The position numbers and the translations under genes were made by a program. Of a stretch of DNA of 33,385 nt, positions 1 to 7,845 are shown piece by piece. Origin of the DNA: a virus; IMG/VR virus record IMGVR_UViG_3300009181_000207, positions 1 to 33,385 of that record, one strand, 5' to 3'. The notes under the pieces are model-generated. The model was given only the letters and a program-made list of their open reading frames with translations, searched no databases and was not told where the DNA came from. Position 1 is the stretch's first letter. Each line of letters opens with the position of its first letter.

Positions 1-1
1 T

Positions 2-451
2 ATGGTTTATCTTAAATCTGCAGGTATATGTGGTCAGTCAGATTTAGTTGAGGTAGTGAATGGTAAAATAAATATCATTGACTACAAGACTAACAAAGAG
101 ATCAAGAAAGAATCTTTTGTAAACTGGGAAGGAGCTTCAGATAAATTACAATTTCCATTAGATGGTTTAGATGATTGTAACTTTAATCATTATGCAATTC
201 AGTTAAGTATCTACATGTACATCATGCTTAAACATAACCCTAAATTAAAACCAGGAAAGATGTTTATTCATCATGTTTTATTTGAAGTTGATTCAGAAGA
301 TAAATATGGATATCCAGTAATTAAACTAAATCACAATGGAGATCCTGTAATAAAAGAAGTAATTCCAATGGTAATTCCGTATCTTGTAGATGAGGTTAAT
401 GCTTTAATGCATTATATCAAAGACAACAAAATAATAATTAAAAAAAAATAG
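2..451 (+). CDS. PD-(D/E)XK (RecB/Cas4-like) nuclease, 3' part
   Basis: The visible 149 residues carry the conserved core of RecB-type PD-(D/E)XK nucleases. There is a GxxD-type acidic residue in GQSDLVEV (about residues 11-18), the catalytic D-x-K in IIDYKTNK (about 25-32), and the downstream QLSIYMYI helix matching the QxxxY motif (about 67-74). Known members cut or resect DNA using divalent metal. The frame is open to the left edge and the ATG at position 2 has no visible leader, so the real start probably lies upstream and only the C-terminal part is seen. It ends in TAG, one base before the next gene. A role in phage DNA recombination or processing is inference from the family. Family assignment is fairly sure; the exact role is not. 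Confidence 0.7.
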   Translation: MVYLKSAGICGQSDLVEVVNGKINIIDYKTNKEIKKESFVNWEGASDKLQFPLDGLDDCNFNHYAIQLSIYMYIMLKHNPKLKPGKMFIHHVLFEVDSEDKYGYPVIKLNHNGDPVIKEVIPMVIPYLVDEVNALMHYIKDNKIIIKKK

Positions 452-452
452 T

Positions 453-968
453 ATGATAGTAAGATTGTTTGATGTGCAAAATGGTGTGGTGATTCCTACT
501 GAACATTGTTATACACTGAAAGCTTTAAAGGATATTATGGATAATTATCCAGATGACTACTTAAAGATATACCAGTATTTTTTTTACATGACTTGTCCTA
601 ATCCAGATATGAATCCATTTTTTCATACTCCGGAAATAGATAAAGAATCTATAATTCTTCATGAAATACAAGCTGAGTTTTCTACAGAAGATGATGACAT
701 TGCTATTGGTTTACTATTCTGTCAAAGAATGTATGAAACACCAACATCAAGAGCATATAAAGGTATTGCATCTATGCTAGATAGATTGGCAAAGTTTATG
801 GAAACATCAACACTTACTACAGGTAGGGACGGTAACATGAATTCTATTATTGCAGCTGCTAAAAGTTTTAATGATATCAGAACTTCATTTAAAGGAGTAT
901 ATAAAGATTTACAAGAAGAACAATCCAGCAAAGTGCGCGGAGGAATTGGTTTAGGATATGATCAATAA
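453..968 (+). CDS. Conserved crAss-like protein upstream of terminase; possible small terminase subunit
   Basis: This 171-residue protein is encoded one base after the nuclease gene and two bases before the terminase large subunit gene. The C-terminal half is helical and charged (residues about 90-160, including MLDRLAKFMETST and SFKGVYKDLQEEQ). It ends in a glycine-rich tail, KVRGGIGLGYDQ. No catalytic motif is evident. Position and size are what one expects of a DNA-recognising small terminase subunit, and a TerS is otherwise missing here, but this is inference from context alone. Alternatively it is a packaging-associated protein of unknown function. The tight spacing suggests co-translation with terL. 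Confidence 0.45.
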   Translation: MIVRLFDVQNGVVIPTEHCYTLKALKDIMDNYPDDYLKIYQYFFYMTCPNPDMNPFFHTPEIDKESIILHEIQAEFSTEDDDIAIGLLFCQRMYETPTSRAYKGIASMLDRLAKFMETSTLTTGRDGNMNSIIAAAKSFNDIRTSFKGVYKDLQEEQSSKVRGGIGLGYDQ

Positions 969-970
969 TT

Positions 971-3900
971 ATGAGAGAAATATATCAAGACATACCTACA
1001 TGGGATAATGGTACATGGACAACTACTGACTTTAATTCCAGAGAAGAATTCTATGAATACTTACTAACTAATGTTTTTAAAGAACCTGGTAAGTATGAAT
1101 TCAATGATACTACTACACATTTATTTACACAAGAGTCGGCTAAGTTTAATAAAGACAAAGTTTACTGTACAGCTCCTTTTAAATCTAAAGATTTTATAAC
1201 ATACTGGGATGATCAGAAAGCAAAATGCAGAAGAGGGCTATTGATAAAAGAAAATGATAAAGTTTGGTATATGACTAGAGACTACTATATGTGGTTAAAC
1301 TTCTTACCTATCTTTAACAAAGAAATTCAAAAATTTGGTTTTGCTGATATTAGAGATGCTCAATATCACATGGCTCTTTATGAAATACTATCAGAATTAA
1401 ATTATAACCATGTAGCTATTCTAAAGAAAAGACAGATAGCTTCTTCTTATTATCACATGGCTAAACTTCTTAACCAGCAATGGTTTGAAGAAGGGGTTAC
1501 TCTAAAGATTGGTGCCAGCCTTAAAGACTACATTAATGAGAAAGGTTCCTGGAAGTTTTTACAAGAGTACGCGGCTTTTCTTAATGAACATACAGCATGG
1601 TATAGACCTATGTCTCCAGACAAGGTGATGATGTGGCAACAGAAGATTGAGGTAAGGAGAGGGGACAGAAAAACAGAAGTAGGTCTTAAAGGTACTATTC
1701 AAGGTATGTCATTTGAGAAAGATCCAACAAATGGTGTAGGGGGTCCGGTTAAGTACTTCTTCCATGAGGAGGCTGGTATTGCTCCAAGAATGAATAATAC
1801 ATATGAGTATATGCGTCCTGCAATGAGATCTGGTTTAACTACTACAGGTATGTTTATTGCAGCAGGATCAGTGGGGGATTTATCTCAATGTGAACCATTA
1901 AGAAAAATGATTCTGTATCCAACTGAAAATGATATATACTCTGTAGAAACTGATTTGCTAGATAATAAAGGTTCTGTAGGAAAATCTGGGTTATTTATAC
2001 CTGAGCAATGGTCTATGCCTCCCTATATTGATAACTTTGGAAATTCTAAAGTACAAGAAGCATTAGAAGCATTAGATGATCAGTTTGAAAAATGGAAAAA
2101 AGAACTTGATCCGGAAACATATCAGTTAAGGATTTCTCAGCATCCAAGAAACATTGAAGAAGCTTTTGCTAACAGAACAGTATCTAAGTTTCCAATGCAT
2201 TTGATAACAGCACAACAAAGAAGAATTGAAGATAAAGATTACCCATATGAGTTCTTAGATTTAGGTAGAGATGCCAATGGAAAGATACTTCCTGAGCATA
2301 GTAATAAAAGACCAATTACAGAATTTCCAATTACAAAAAATACTGAAGATAAAACAGGAGTTCTTGTAGTATGGGAAAGACCCGTTGAGAATCCTAACTT
2401 TGGAATGTACTATGCTTCTATTGACCCCGTAGCTGAAGGTAAAGCAGAACATGTTGATAATATGTTATATACTCCAACAGGTAAAAAAAGAATAGGTAAC
2501 ATACAAATAGGAGATCAAGTGATTGGTTCTAATGGTCAACCGATAAATGTAATTGGTGTATATCCTCAAGGTATTAAAAAATTATGTAAAATTACATTTA
2601 GTGATGGGCATAGTATTAAAGTATGTGAAGATCACTTGTGGAATGTAAAATTAAATGGAGGAACTAAAGGATATATAACTCTTTCTGTAAAAGATTTATT
2701 GGATACTACAAAAACAATCACATATACAGGTACTGGGAGAAATATTAAAAAAGAATATTCAATTTCTACTTATTATAAAGATAAACAAAATAGAAATAAA
2801 TGGTCTATTCCTATTGTTAAGCCCATTAATTTTCAACCAAAGGGTTTAAAAAAAGTAAATGCAAATATTTCTAGAAATAAACAACCTATACATCCTTATG
2901 TGCTAGGAGCCTTACTTGGTGATGGTGGTTTATCTCAAAAATCAATCAGATTTAGTTCAGTTGATGAAGAAATAATTAATAAAATGCAATTGTATTTACC
3001 TGATGATTTAGAATTAAAAAAAGTAAAGGGTAATAATTGTGATTATTCAATAGTTACAAAAAAGGGTAATAGAAATTCTTTAACAAAAACATTAAGAAAT
3101 CTGAGTTTAATGGGTTTAAAATCAGAACACAAATTTATACCTGAAGAATATAAATATGCTCTAGTTTCACAAAGAATAGTTTTATTAAATGGACTGTTAG
3201 ATACAGATGGTTCTTGTACAAATCATGGTGTAGAATTTTATTCTTCTTCTAAACAACTTGCATATGATGTAGTTGAATTAGTTCAAAGTTTAGGAGGTAT
3301 TGCTAAAATAAGAATGAAGAAAACCACACATCTAGATTCTTATATTGTAAGAGTGAATTTACCAAGAGGATTGGAACCTTTTTTACTATCTAGAAAAAAG
3401 GACAAGTATAAAAAATCTAAAGTATTTAGTAGATACATAACAAATATAGAATACATTGATGATGCAGAAGCAGTTTGTATATCAGTTGATGCACTAGATA
3501 ATCTTTATGTTACAGAACATGCCTTAGTTACACATAATACAACTACATCTGAATCTTTGTGTTCTATATATATAATGAAAGCTCCTGTAGAAGTAACAAA
3601 GGTTACAGGTATAGAAACTGAAACATATATAGAACCAGATAAAATTGTAGCAGCTTGGTGCGGAAGGTTTGATGATATTAATAAAACTCACCAAAGACTT
3701 GAGACAATAATAGAATGGTATAATGCCTGGACAGTAATTGAGAATAACATCTCATTATTTATCCAGTACATGATCTCTAGAAAGAAGCAGAAGTACTTAG
3801 TACCAAAAAGTCAAATAATGTTCTTAAAAGATCTTGGTTCTAATAATTCAGTATATCAGGAGTATGGTTGGAAGAATACAGGAACATTATTCAAAGCTCA

Positions 3901-4279
3901 CTTATTAAGTTATGCTATAGAATATACTAAAGAAGAATTAGATGTTGAAACTAAATCTGATGGTACTATTGTAAGAACTAAATATGGTATTGAAAGGATA
4001 CCAGATATTATGTTGCTAAAAGAAATGGGTGCATACTCAGATGGAGTCAATGTGGATAGGCTTGTAGCATTTTGTGCACTGGTTGCATTCATGAGAATAC
4101 AGCAAGCAAACAGAGGTTATGCTAAGAGAGTCATCATGGATGATGCAGCCAAAAACTTGCAGAAGTCAGAAAATTTGTTTAAATTAAACAGTAGTCCTTT
4201 CCGTCATATGGGGAGGACTTCAGGTAGTTCATCAGGAGGACAAAATGTAAAAAGATCTCCATTTAAAAATATAAAATAG
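971..4279 (+). CDS. terL: Terminase large subunit (TerL), intein-containing precursor
   Basis: This is the DNA packaging motor ATPase and headful nuclease of a crAss-like phage. The ATPase part has a divergent Walker A-like segment, KKRQIASSYY (residues 152-161), a Walker B, KYFFHEEAG (261-269) with Glu266/267, and a coupling motif, TTGMFIAAGSVGD (291-303). The RNase H-like nuclease begins with ASIDP (Asp485). Later acidic residues that fit the catalytic set are Glu924 (TVIENN) and Asp1024 or Asp1029 (DGVNVDRL). The 1102-residue precursor is interrupted after Lys491 by a 365-residue intein (residues 492-856). Precise removal leaves a 737-residue protein, a normal crAss TerL size, joining EGK to TTTSESLCS. 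The C-terminus is serine- and glycine-rich. The gene ends in TAG with the portal gene two bases downstream. The Walker A loop lacks the usual GK[ST], which seems to be a lineage trait. Confidence 0.93.
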   Translation: MREIYQDIPTWDNGTWTTTDFNSREEFYEYLLTNVFKEPGKYEFNDTTTHLFTQESAKFNKDKVYCTAPFKSKDFITYWDDQKAKCRRGLLIKENDKVWYMTRDYYMWLNFLPIFNKEIQKFGFADIRDAQYHMALYEILSELNYNHVAILKKRQIASSYYHMAKLLNQQWFEEGVTLKIGASLKDYINEKGSWKFLQEYAAFLNEHTAWYRPMSPDKVMMWQQKIEVRRGDRKTEVGLKGTIQGMSFEKDPTNGVGGPVKYFFHEEAGIAPRMNNTYEYMRPAMRSGLTTTGMFIAAGSVGDLSQCEPLRKMILYPTENDIYSVETDLLDNKGSVGKSGLFIPEQWSMPPYIDNFGNSKVQEALEALDDQFEKWKKELDPETYQLRISQHPRNIEEAFANRTVSKFPMHLITAQQRRIEDKDYPYEFLDLGRDANGKILPEHSNKRPITEFPITKNTEDKTGVLVVWERPVENPNFGMYYASIDPVAEGKAEHVDNMLYTPTGKKRIGNIQIGDQVIGSNGQPINVIGVYPQGIKKLCKITFSDGHSIKVCEDHLWNVKLNGGTKGYITLSVKDLLDTTKTITYTGTGRNIKKEYSISTYYKDKQNRNKWSIPIVKPINFQPKGLKKVNANISRNKQPIHPYVLGALLGDGGLSQKSIRFSSVDEEIINKMQLYLPDDLELKKVKGNNCDYSIVTKKGNRNSLTKTLRNLSLMGLKSEHKFIPEEYKYALVSQRIVLLNGLLDTDGSCTNHGVEFYSSSKQLAYDVVELVQSLGGIAKIRMKKTTHLDSYIVRVNLPRGLEPFLLSRKKDKYKKSKVFSRYITNIEYIDDAEAVCISVDALDNLYVTEHALVTHNTTTSESLCSIYIMKAPVEVTKVTGIETETYIEPDKIVAAWCGRFDDINKTHQRLETIIEWYNAWTVIENNISLFIQYMISRKKQKYLVPKSQIMFLKDLGSNNSVYQEYGWKNTGTLFKAHLLSYAIEYTKEELDVETKSDGTIVRTKYGIERIPDIMLLKEMGAYSDGVNVDRLVAFCALVAFMRIQQANRGYAKRVIMDDAAKNLQKSENLFKLNSSPFRHMGRTSGSSSGGQNVKRSPFKNIK
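2444..3538 (+). mobile_element. Class 3-like intein with LAGLIDADG homing endonuclease inside TerL
   Basis: This in-frame insertion of 365 residues has splicing blocks at both ends. The N-terminal part reads LYTPTGKKRIGNIQIGDQV (block A region). Block B contains CEDHLW with His555 and Trp557. The end is DNLYVTEHALVTHN followed by Thr857. Residue 1 of the intein is Ala492, not Cys or Ser, while Cys836 sits at the block F position 4 and the +1 residue is Thr. The Trp/Cys/Thr combination is the hallmark of class 3 inteins, in which the block F cysteine makes the first attack. Two LAGLIDADG helices, YVLGALLGDGG (643-653) and LLNGLLDTDGS (738-748), form a homing endonuclease. The element splits TerL six residues after the nuclease Asp485. 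The exact N-terminal boundary is inferred from alignment of the exteins. Confidence 0.88.
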
Positions 4280-4281
4280 TT

Positions 4282-7023
4282 ATGCAAGTATTTAACGCTA
4301 TGCAGCTCAAAAAAGGAGCAAAGGCATCTCATAACAGAATGGGTAGTATTACTCAACCTTTACAATTTGTTCCTAAAAAGGAAAAAGATGAAGAGTGGGC
4401 AGCTTGGAATCTTGACTGGTTAGAGTGGAATGGGTTAAAACAAATCCGTAGAAATGCACGGAGGCTGATGAAAAACTATAAGCTTGCTAAAGGTATTATA
4501 GACAAGTCAGACTATATAGTTGAAGAAAACAATGAAATGAAAGAAATTGTTGATGTATTAACTAGAGAAGACTGGTCTGCTTTAGAGTTAAAGTTTTATC
4601 CTATTATCCCAAATGTTATTAATGTTCTTGTAGCTGAATTTGCTAAAAGATCTACCAAACTTACTTACAGAGCCATTGATGATTTCTCATATAATGAGAT
4701 GATGGAGCAAAAAAGAAAGATGGTAGAAGATACTCTAATGTCAGATGCAACTAATAAAATACAAGCTGCTTTATTAGAACAAGGGTTGGATCCCAACTCT
4801 CCTGAAGCACAACAACAAACGGCTCCAGAAAGTATTAAATCATTACCAGAAATAGAAGGCTTCTTTAAAAAAAATTACAGATCTCTTGTAGAACAATGGG
4901 CTTCTCACCAACATAAAGTAGATGTTGAAAGATTCCATATGGATGAGCTAGAAGAAAGAGGGTTCAGAGATATGCTTATTACAGACAGAGAGTTTTGGCA
5001 TTTTAGAATGATGGAAGATGACTATGAAGTAGAACTATGGAATCCTCCTGTTACTTTCTATCACAAGTCTCCTGATGCAAGGTATATTTCTCAAGGTAAC
5101 TGGGTAGGTAAAGTAGACATGATGACTGTAGCTGATGTAATTGATAAGTATGGTTATGTACTTACAGAAGAACAACATGAAGCATTAGAAGCAGTCTACC
5201 CAATTAGATCTGCGGGTTATACAATAGGTGGTCAAAATGATGGTACATTTTATGATGCTACTAAGTCTCATGAATGGAATACTAACATGCCTTCATTAGC
5301 ATATAGACAATATACCACAATGATGGCTGGTTCTGTATATGATGGTGGAGATATAGTCAATCAAATTCTTTCTGAAGGAGAAGATTACTATGATCAAGGT
5401 ACAGCATATTTATTAAGAGTTACAACTTGTTATTGGAAATCTCAAAGAAAAGTTGGTCACTTAACAAAAATAAAAGAAAACGGAGAAGTTGTTAATGAGA
5501 TTATAACTGAAGATTATAAAATAACAGATAATCCAATTTATGATACAAGACTATTTAAAAATAAAAATAAAGAGACTCTTGTATATGGAGAGCATATTGA
5601 CTGGATATGGATTAATGAAGTTTGGGGTGGTGTAAAAATTGGTCCAAATATTCCTTCATTCTGGGGTATGAACAATCCTGGAGGATTTTCTCCACTATAC
5701 ATTGGTATAGATAAAAACCATATTGGACCATTAAGATTTCAATTTAAAGGTGACAATAGTTTGTATGGTTGTAAACTTCCTGTAGAAGGAGCTGTGTTTT
5801 CTGATAGAAATACTAAGTCAACATCTTTGTTGGATTTAATGAAGCCATATCAGATTGGGTACAATATTGTAAACAATCAAATAGCTGACATACTAGTTGA
5901 TGAGTTAGGTACTGTAATATTACTTGATCAAAATGCATTACCAAGACACTCTGCTGGAGAAGACTGGGGAAAAAACAACTTAGCAAAAGCTTATGTTGCT
6001 ATGAAAAATTTCCAGATGTTACCGCTTGATACATCTATTACAAATACAGAAAACCCAGTAAACTTTCAACATTTTCAAAAATTAGATCTTGAACAAACAA
6101 ATAGGTTAATGTCAAGGATTAAATTATCAGAACATTTTAAGCAACAAGCATATGATGTAATTGGGATTAATCCTCAAAGATTGGGACAACAGTTATCTCA
6201 AATGACTGCTACAGGGGTAGAGCAAGCTGCATCAGCATCATATGCACAAACTGAAGTATACTTTATACAGCACTGTGATTACTTAATGCCTAGAGTACAT
6301 ACAATGAGAACAGATCTTGCACAATATTATCATTCAACAAAACCGTCAGCTAGACTTTCCTATGTCACATCCACAGATGAAAAAGTAAACTTTGAAATAA
6401 ATGGGACAGACTTATTAATGAGAGATCTTAATATATTCTGTACCACTACAGCAAATCATAGAGCTGTGTTAGAGCAATTGAAACAAATGGCTATGACTAA
6501 TAATACTACTGGTGCAACTATTTATGATTTAGGAAAACTTGTGCAAGCAGATACTGTCTCTGAAGTTAATAATACACTTAAAGCTGCTGAAGAGAAACAA
6601 CAAAAACAAAAACAAGAAGAACAACAACATCAACAAGAAATGCAACAACAGCAAATTGAGTCTCAAGAAAAACAAAAGAAAATGGAGATTGATGCTGAAG
6701 AAATGAGAGATGAAAAAAATAGACAGAAAGATATTTTAATTGCAGAAATCAGAGCTGCTGGTATGGGCTCTATGGTAGATATAAACCAAAACATGCAATC
6801 TGATTATATTGATGCTATGAAAGATATTAAAGATAGTGAACAGTTTCAAGATCAAATGAATCTTCAGAGAGAAAAAGAAACTAATAGACAAAATAATGAC
6901 TCTCAAAAGAATCAAATTGAAAGAGAAAAAATACAAGCTCAAAAAGAAATTGCTAATAAACAACTAGAAATTGCAAGAGAAAATAAAACAAAAAGTGAAT
7001 TAAAAGCAGATAAAAAAATATGA
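4282..7023 (+). CDS. Portal protein
   Basis: This 913-residue protein has the crAss-like portal character. It has a helical N-terminal part (residues about 30-110), a tryptophan- and tyrosine-rich core (FWHFRMMEDDYEVELWNPP around 235-253), and the segment KLSEHFKQQAYDVIGINPQRLGQ (about 614-636) typical of portal stem and crown regions. A long glutamine- and lysine-rich coiled coil fills the C-terminus (about 770-905). The dodecameric portal forms the vertex through which DNA is packaged and to which the collar rings attach. Placement directly after terL is the usual packaging-module order. The stop TGA overlaps the ATG of a homing endonuclease gene (ATGA). The gene looks intact, so that insertion is at its boundary and not inside it. 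Confidence 0.9.
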   Translation: MQVFNAMQLKKGAKASHNRMGSITQPLQFVPKKEKDEEWAAWNLDWLEWNGLKQIRRNARRLMKNYKLAKGIIDKSDYIVEENNEMKEIVDVLTREDWSALELKFYPIIPNVINVLVAEFAKRSTKLTYRAIDDFSYNEMMEQKRKMVEDTLMSDATNKIQAALLEQGLDPNSPEAQQQTAPESIKSLPEIEGFFKKNYRSLVEQWASHQHKVDVERFHMDELEERGFRDMLITDREFWHFRMMEDDYEVELWNPPVTFYHKSPDARYISQGNWVGKVDMMTVADVIDKYGYVLTEEQHEALEAVYPIRSAGYTIGGQNDGTFYDATKSHEWNTNMPSLAYRQYTTMMAGSVYDGGDIVNQILSEGEDYYDQGTAYLLRVTTCYWKSQRKVGHLTKIKENGEVVNEIITEDYKITDNPIYDTRLFKNKNKETLVYGEHIDWIWINEVWGGVKIGPNIPSFWGMNNPGGFSPLYIGIDKNHIGPLRFQFKGDNSLYGCKLPVEGAVFSDRNTKSTSLLDLMKPYQIGYNIVNNQIADILVDELGTVILLDQNALPRHSAGEDWGKNNLAKAYVAMKNFQMLPLDTSITNTENPVNFQHFQKLDLEQTNRLMSRIKLSEHFKQQAYDVIGINPQRLGQQLSQMTATGVEQAASASYAQTEVYFIQHCDYLMPRVHTMRTDLAQYYHSTKPSARLSYVTSTDEKVNFEINGTDLLMRDLNIFCTTTANHRAVLEQLKQMAMTNNTTGATIYDLGKLVQADTVSEVNNTLKAAEEKQQKQKQEEQQHQQEMQQQQIESQEKQKKMEIDAEEMRDEKNRQKDILIAEIRAAGMGSMVDINQNMQSDYIDAMKDIKDSEQFQDQMNLQREKETNRQNNDSQKNQIEREKIQAQKEIANKQLEIARENKTKSELKADKKI

Positions 7024-7739
7024 TAACTTATATTTATACTTTAGTAGATCCTGAAACTGATAAAGTAAGATATGTTGGTAAAACTAATGTGAAACCTCAA
7101 AACAGATATAATCAACATATTTACCAATGGAAAAGATCTATAAGACTTAGTAAAGTAAATAGTTGGATTAAACATCTTTCATTAAAAGATAAAAAACCTA
7201 AGATGGTTGTTATAGACAATATTAAAGGTGAATGGATTTGGTTAGAACAATATTGGATTGCACAATTTAAAACCTGGGGTTTTGATTTAACAAATCATAC
7301 TGATGGAGGTGAAGGAACAACAGGTTATAAAGCAACTAATGAAAGCAAAGAAAAAAGACTTAAATCTTTAGAAAATTCAGAACTTTGGAAAGAAAAACAT
7401 AAAAGACATTCTAAAATAATGAAAAAAAAGCATGCTGAAGGTTTGACTTTATTGGGTTATGGTCATTTAAGTGATGAAAAAAGAAAAGAAATAGGTGTTA
7501 AGCATTCTCAAAAATTAAAAGAAAAATATAAAAAAAATCCTGATTGTTTTAATTATTTAAGTGAAAAACTTAAAAAACCTGTTTGTAATATAACTAAAGA
7601 AGGTGTAGTATTATTTGAATTTAAAAGTGTTACTGAAGCAGCAAAGTTTTTTAAAATTGAACCTACACATATAACAAGAGTATGTAAAGGTAAATCTAAA
7701 TCAGGTTTAACAAAAGGTCATTATTTTAAATACTTATAA
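7020..7739 (+). CDS. GIY-YIG homing endonuclease (Seg-like) with NUMOD-type DNA-binding tail
   Basis: This 239-residue protein has an N-terminal GIY-YIG nuclease. ITYIYTLVDP (residues 2-10) stands for the GIY strand, and VRYVGKTN (16-23) for the YIG strand. Arg29 in QNRYNQH and Glu76 in WLEQYWI are the expected catalytic residues, and LTNHTDGGEG (90-99) is the usual trailing segment. The lysine-rich middle probably wraps DNA. The end (about 187-239, VCNITKEGVV...EAAKFFKIEPTHITRVCKG) resembles a NUMOD1/helix-turn-helix module. The ATG overlaps the portal stop codon. Such free-standing enzymes cut alleles lacking them and spread by repair. No intron signals were seen around it. The composition is more lysine- and A-rich than the neighbouring structural genes, which fits a mobile gene. 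Confidence 0.9.
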   Translation: MITYIYTLVDPETDKVRYVGKTNVKPQNRYNQHIYQWKRSIRLSKVNSWIKHLSLKDKKPKMVVIDNIKGEWIWLEQYWIAQFKTWGFDLTNHTDGGEGTTGYKATNESKEKRLKSLENSELWKEKHKRHSKIMKKKHAEGLTLLGYGHLSDEKRKEIGVKHSQKLKEKYKKNPDCFNYLSEKLKKPVCNITKEGVVLFEFKSVTEAAKFFKIEPTHITRVCKGKSKSGLTKGHYFKYL

Positions 7740-7828
7740 ATAAAAAAAAGAATAAGCTTAGCTATATAATGCAAAAAATGTTTTTAAGAATTTTAAATTT
7801 ATCAAGTTTATTTATTATATTAAATTAT

Positions 7829-7844
7829 AAACCAAAACCAACAA
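7829..7844 (+). repeat. 16-base leader repeat, copy 1 (AAACCAAAACCAACAA)
   Basis: An A/C-only 16-base element ends two bases before the ATG at 7846. The identical sequence occurs at 11662-11677, shortly before the ATG at 11682. In Bacteroidetes, which mostly initiate translation without Shine-Dalgarno pairing, unstructured A-rich leaders favour initiation. A translation-enhancing leader role is inferred. Confidence 0.6.
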
Positions 7845-7845
7845 C

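Noticed and set aside
7044-7124. Inverted repeat near the start of the first GIY-YIG gene (TACTTTA/TAAAGTA) as a start-codon hairpin like that at 10806
   Set aside because: The stem is only seven A/T-rich pairs, with a long loop, and does not enclose the ATG.
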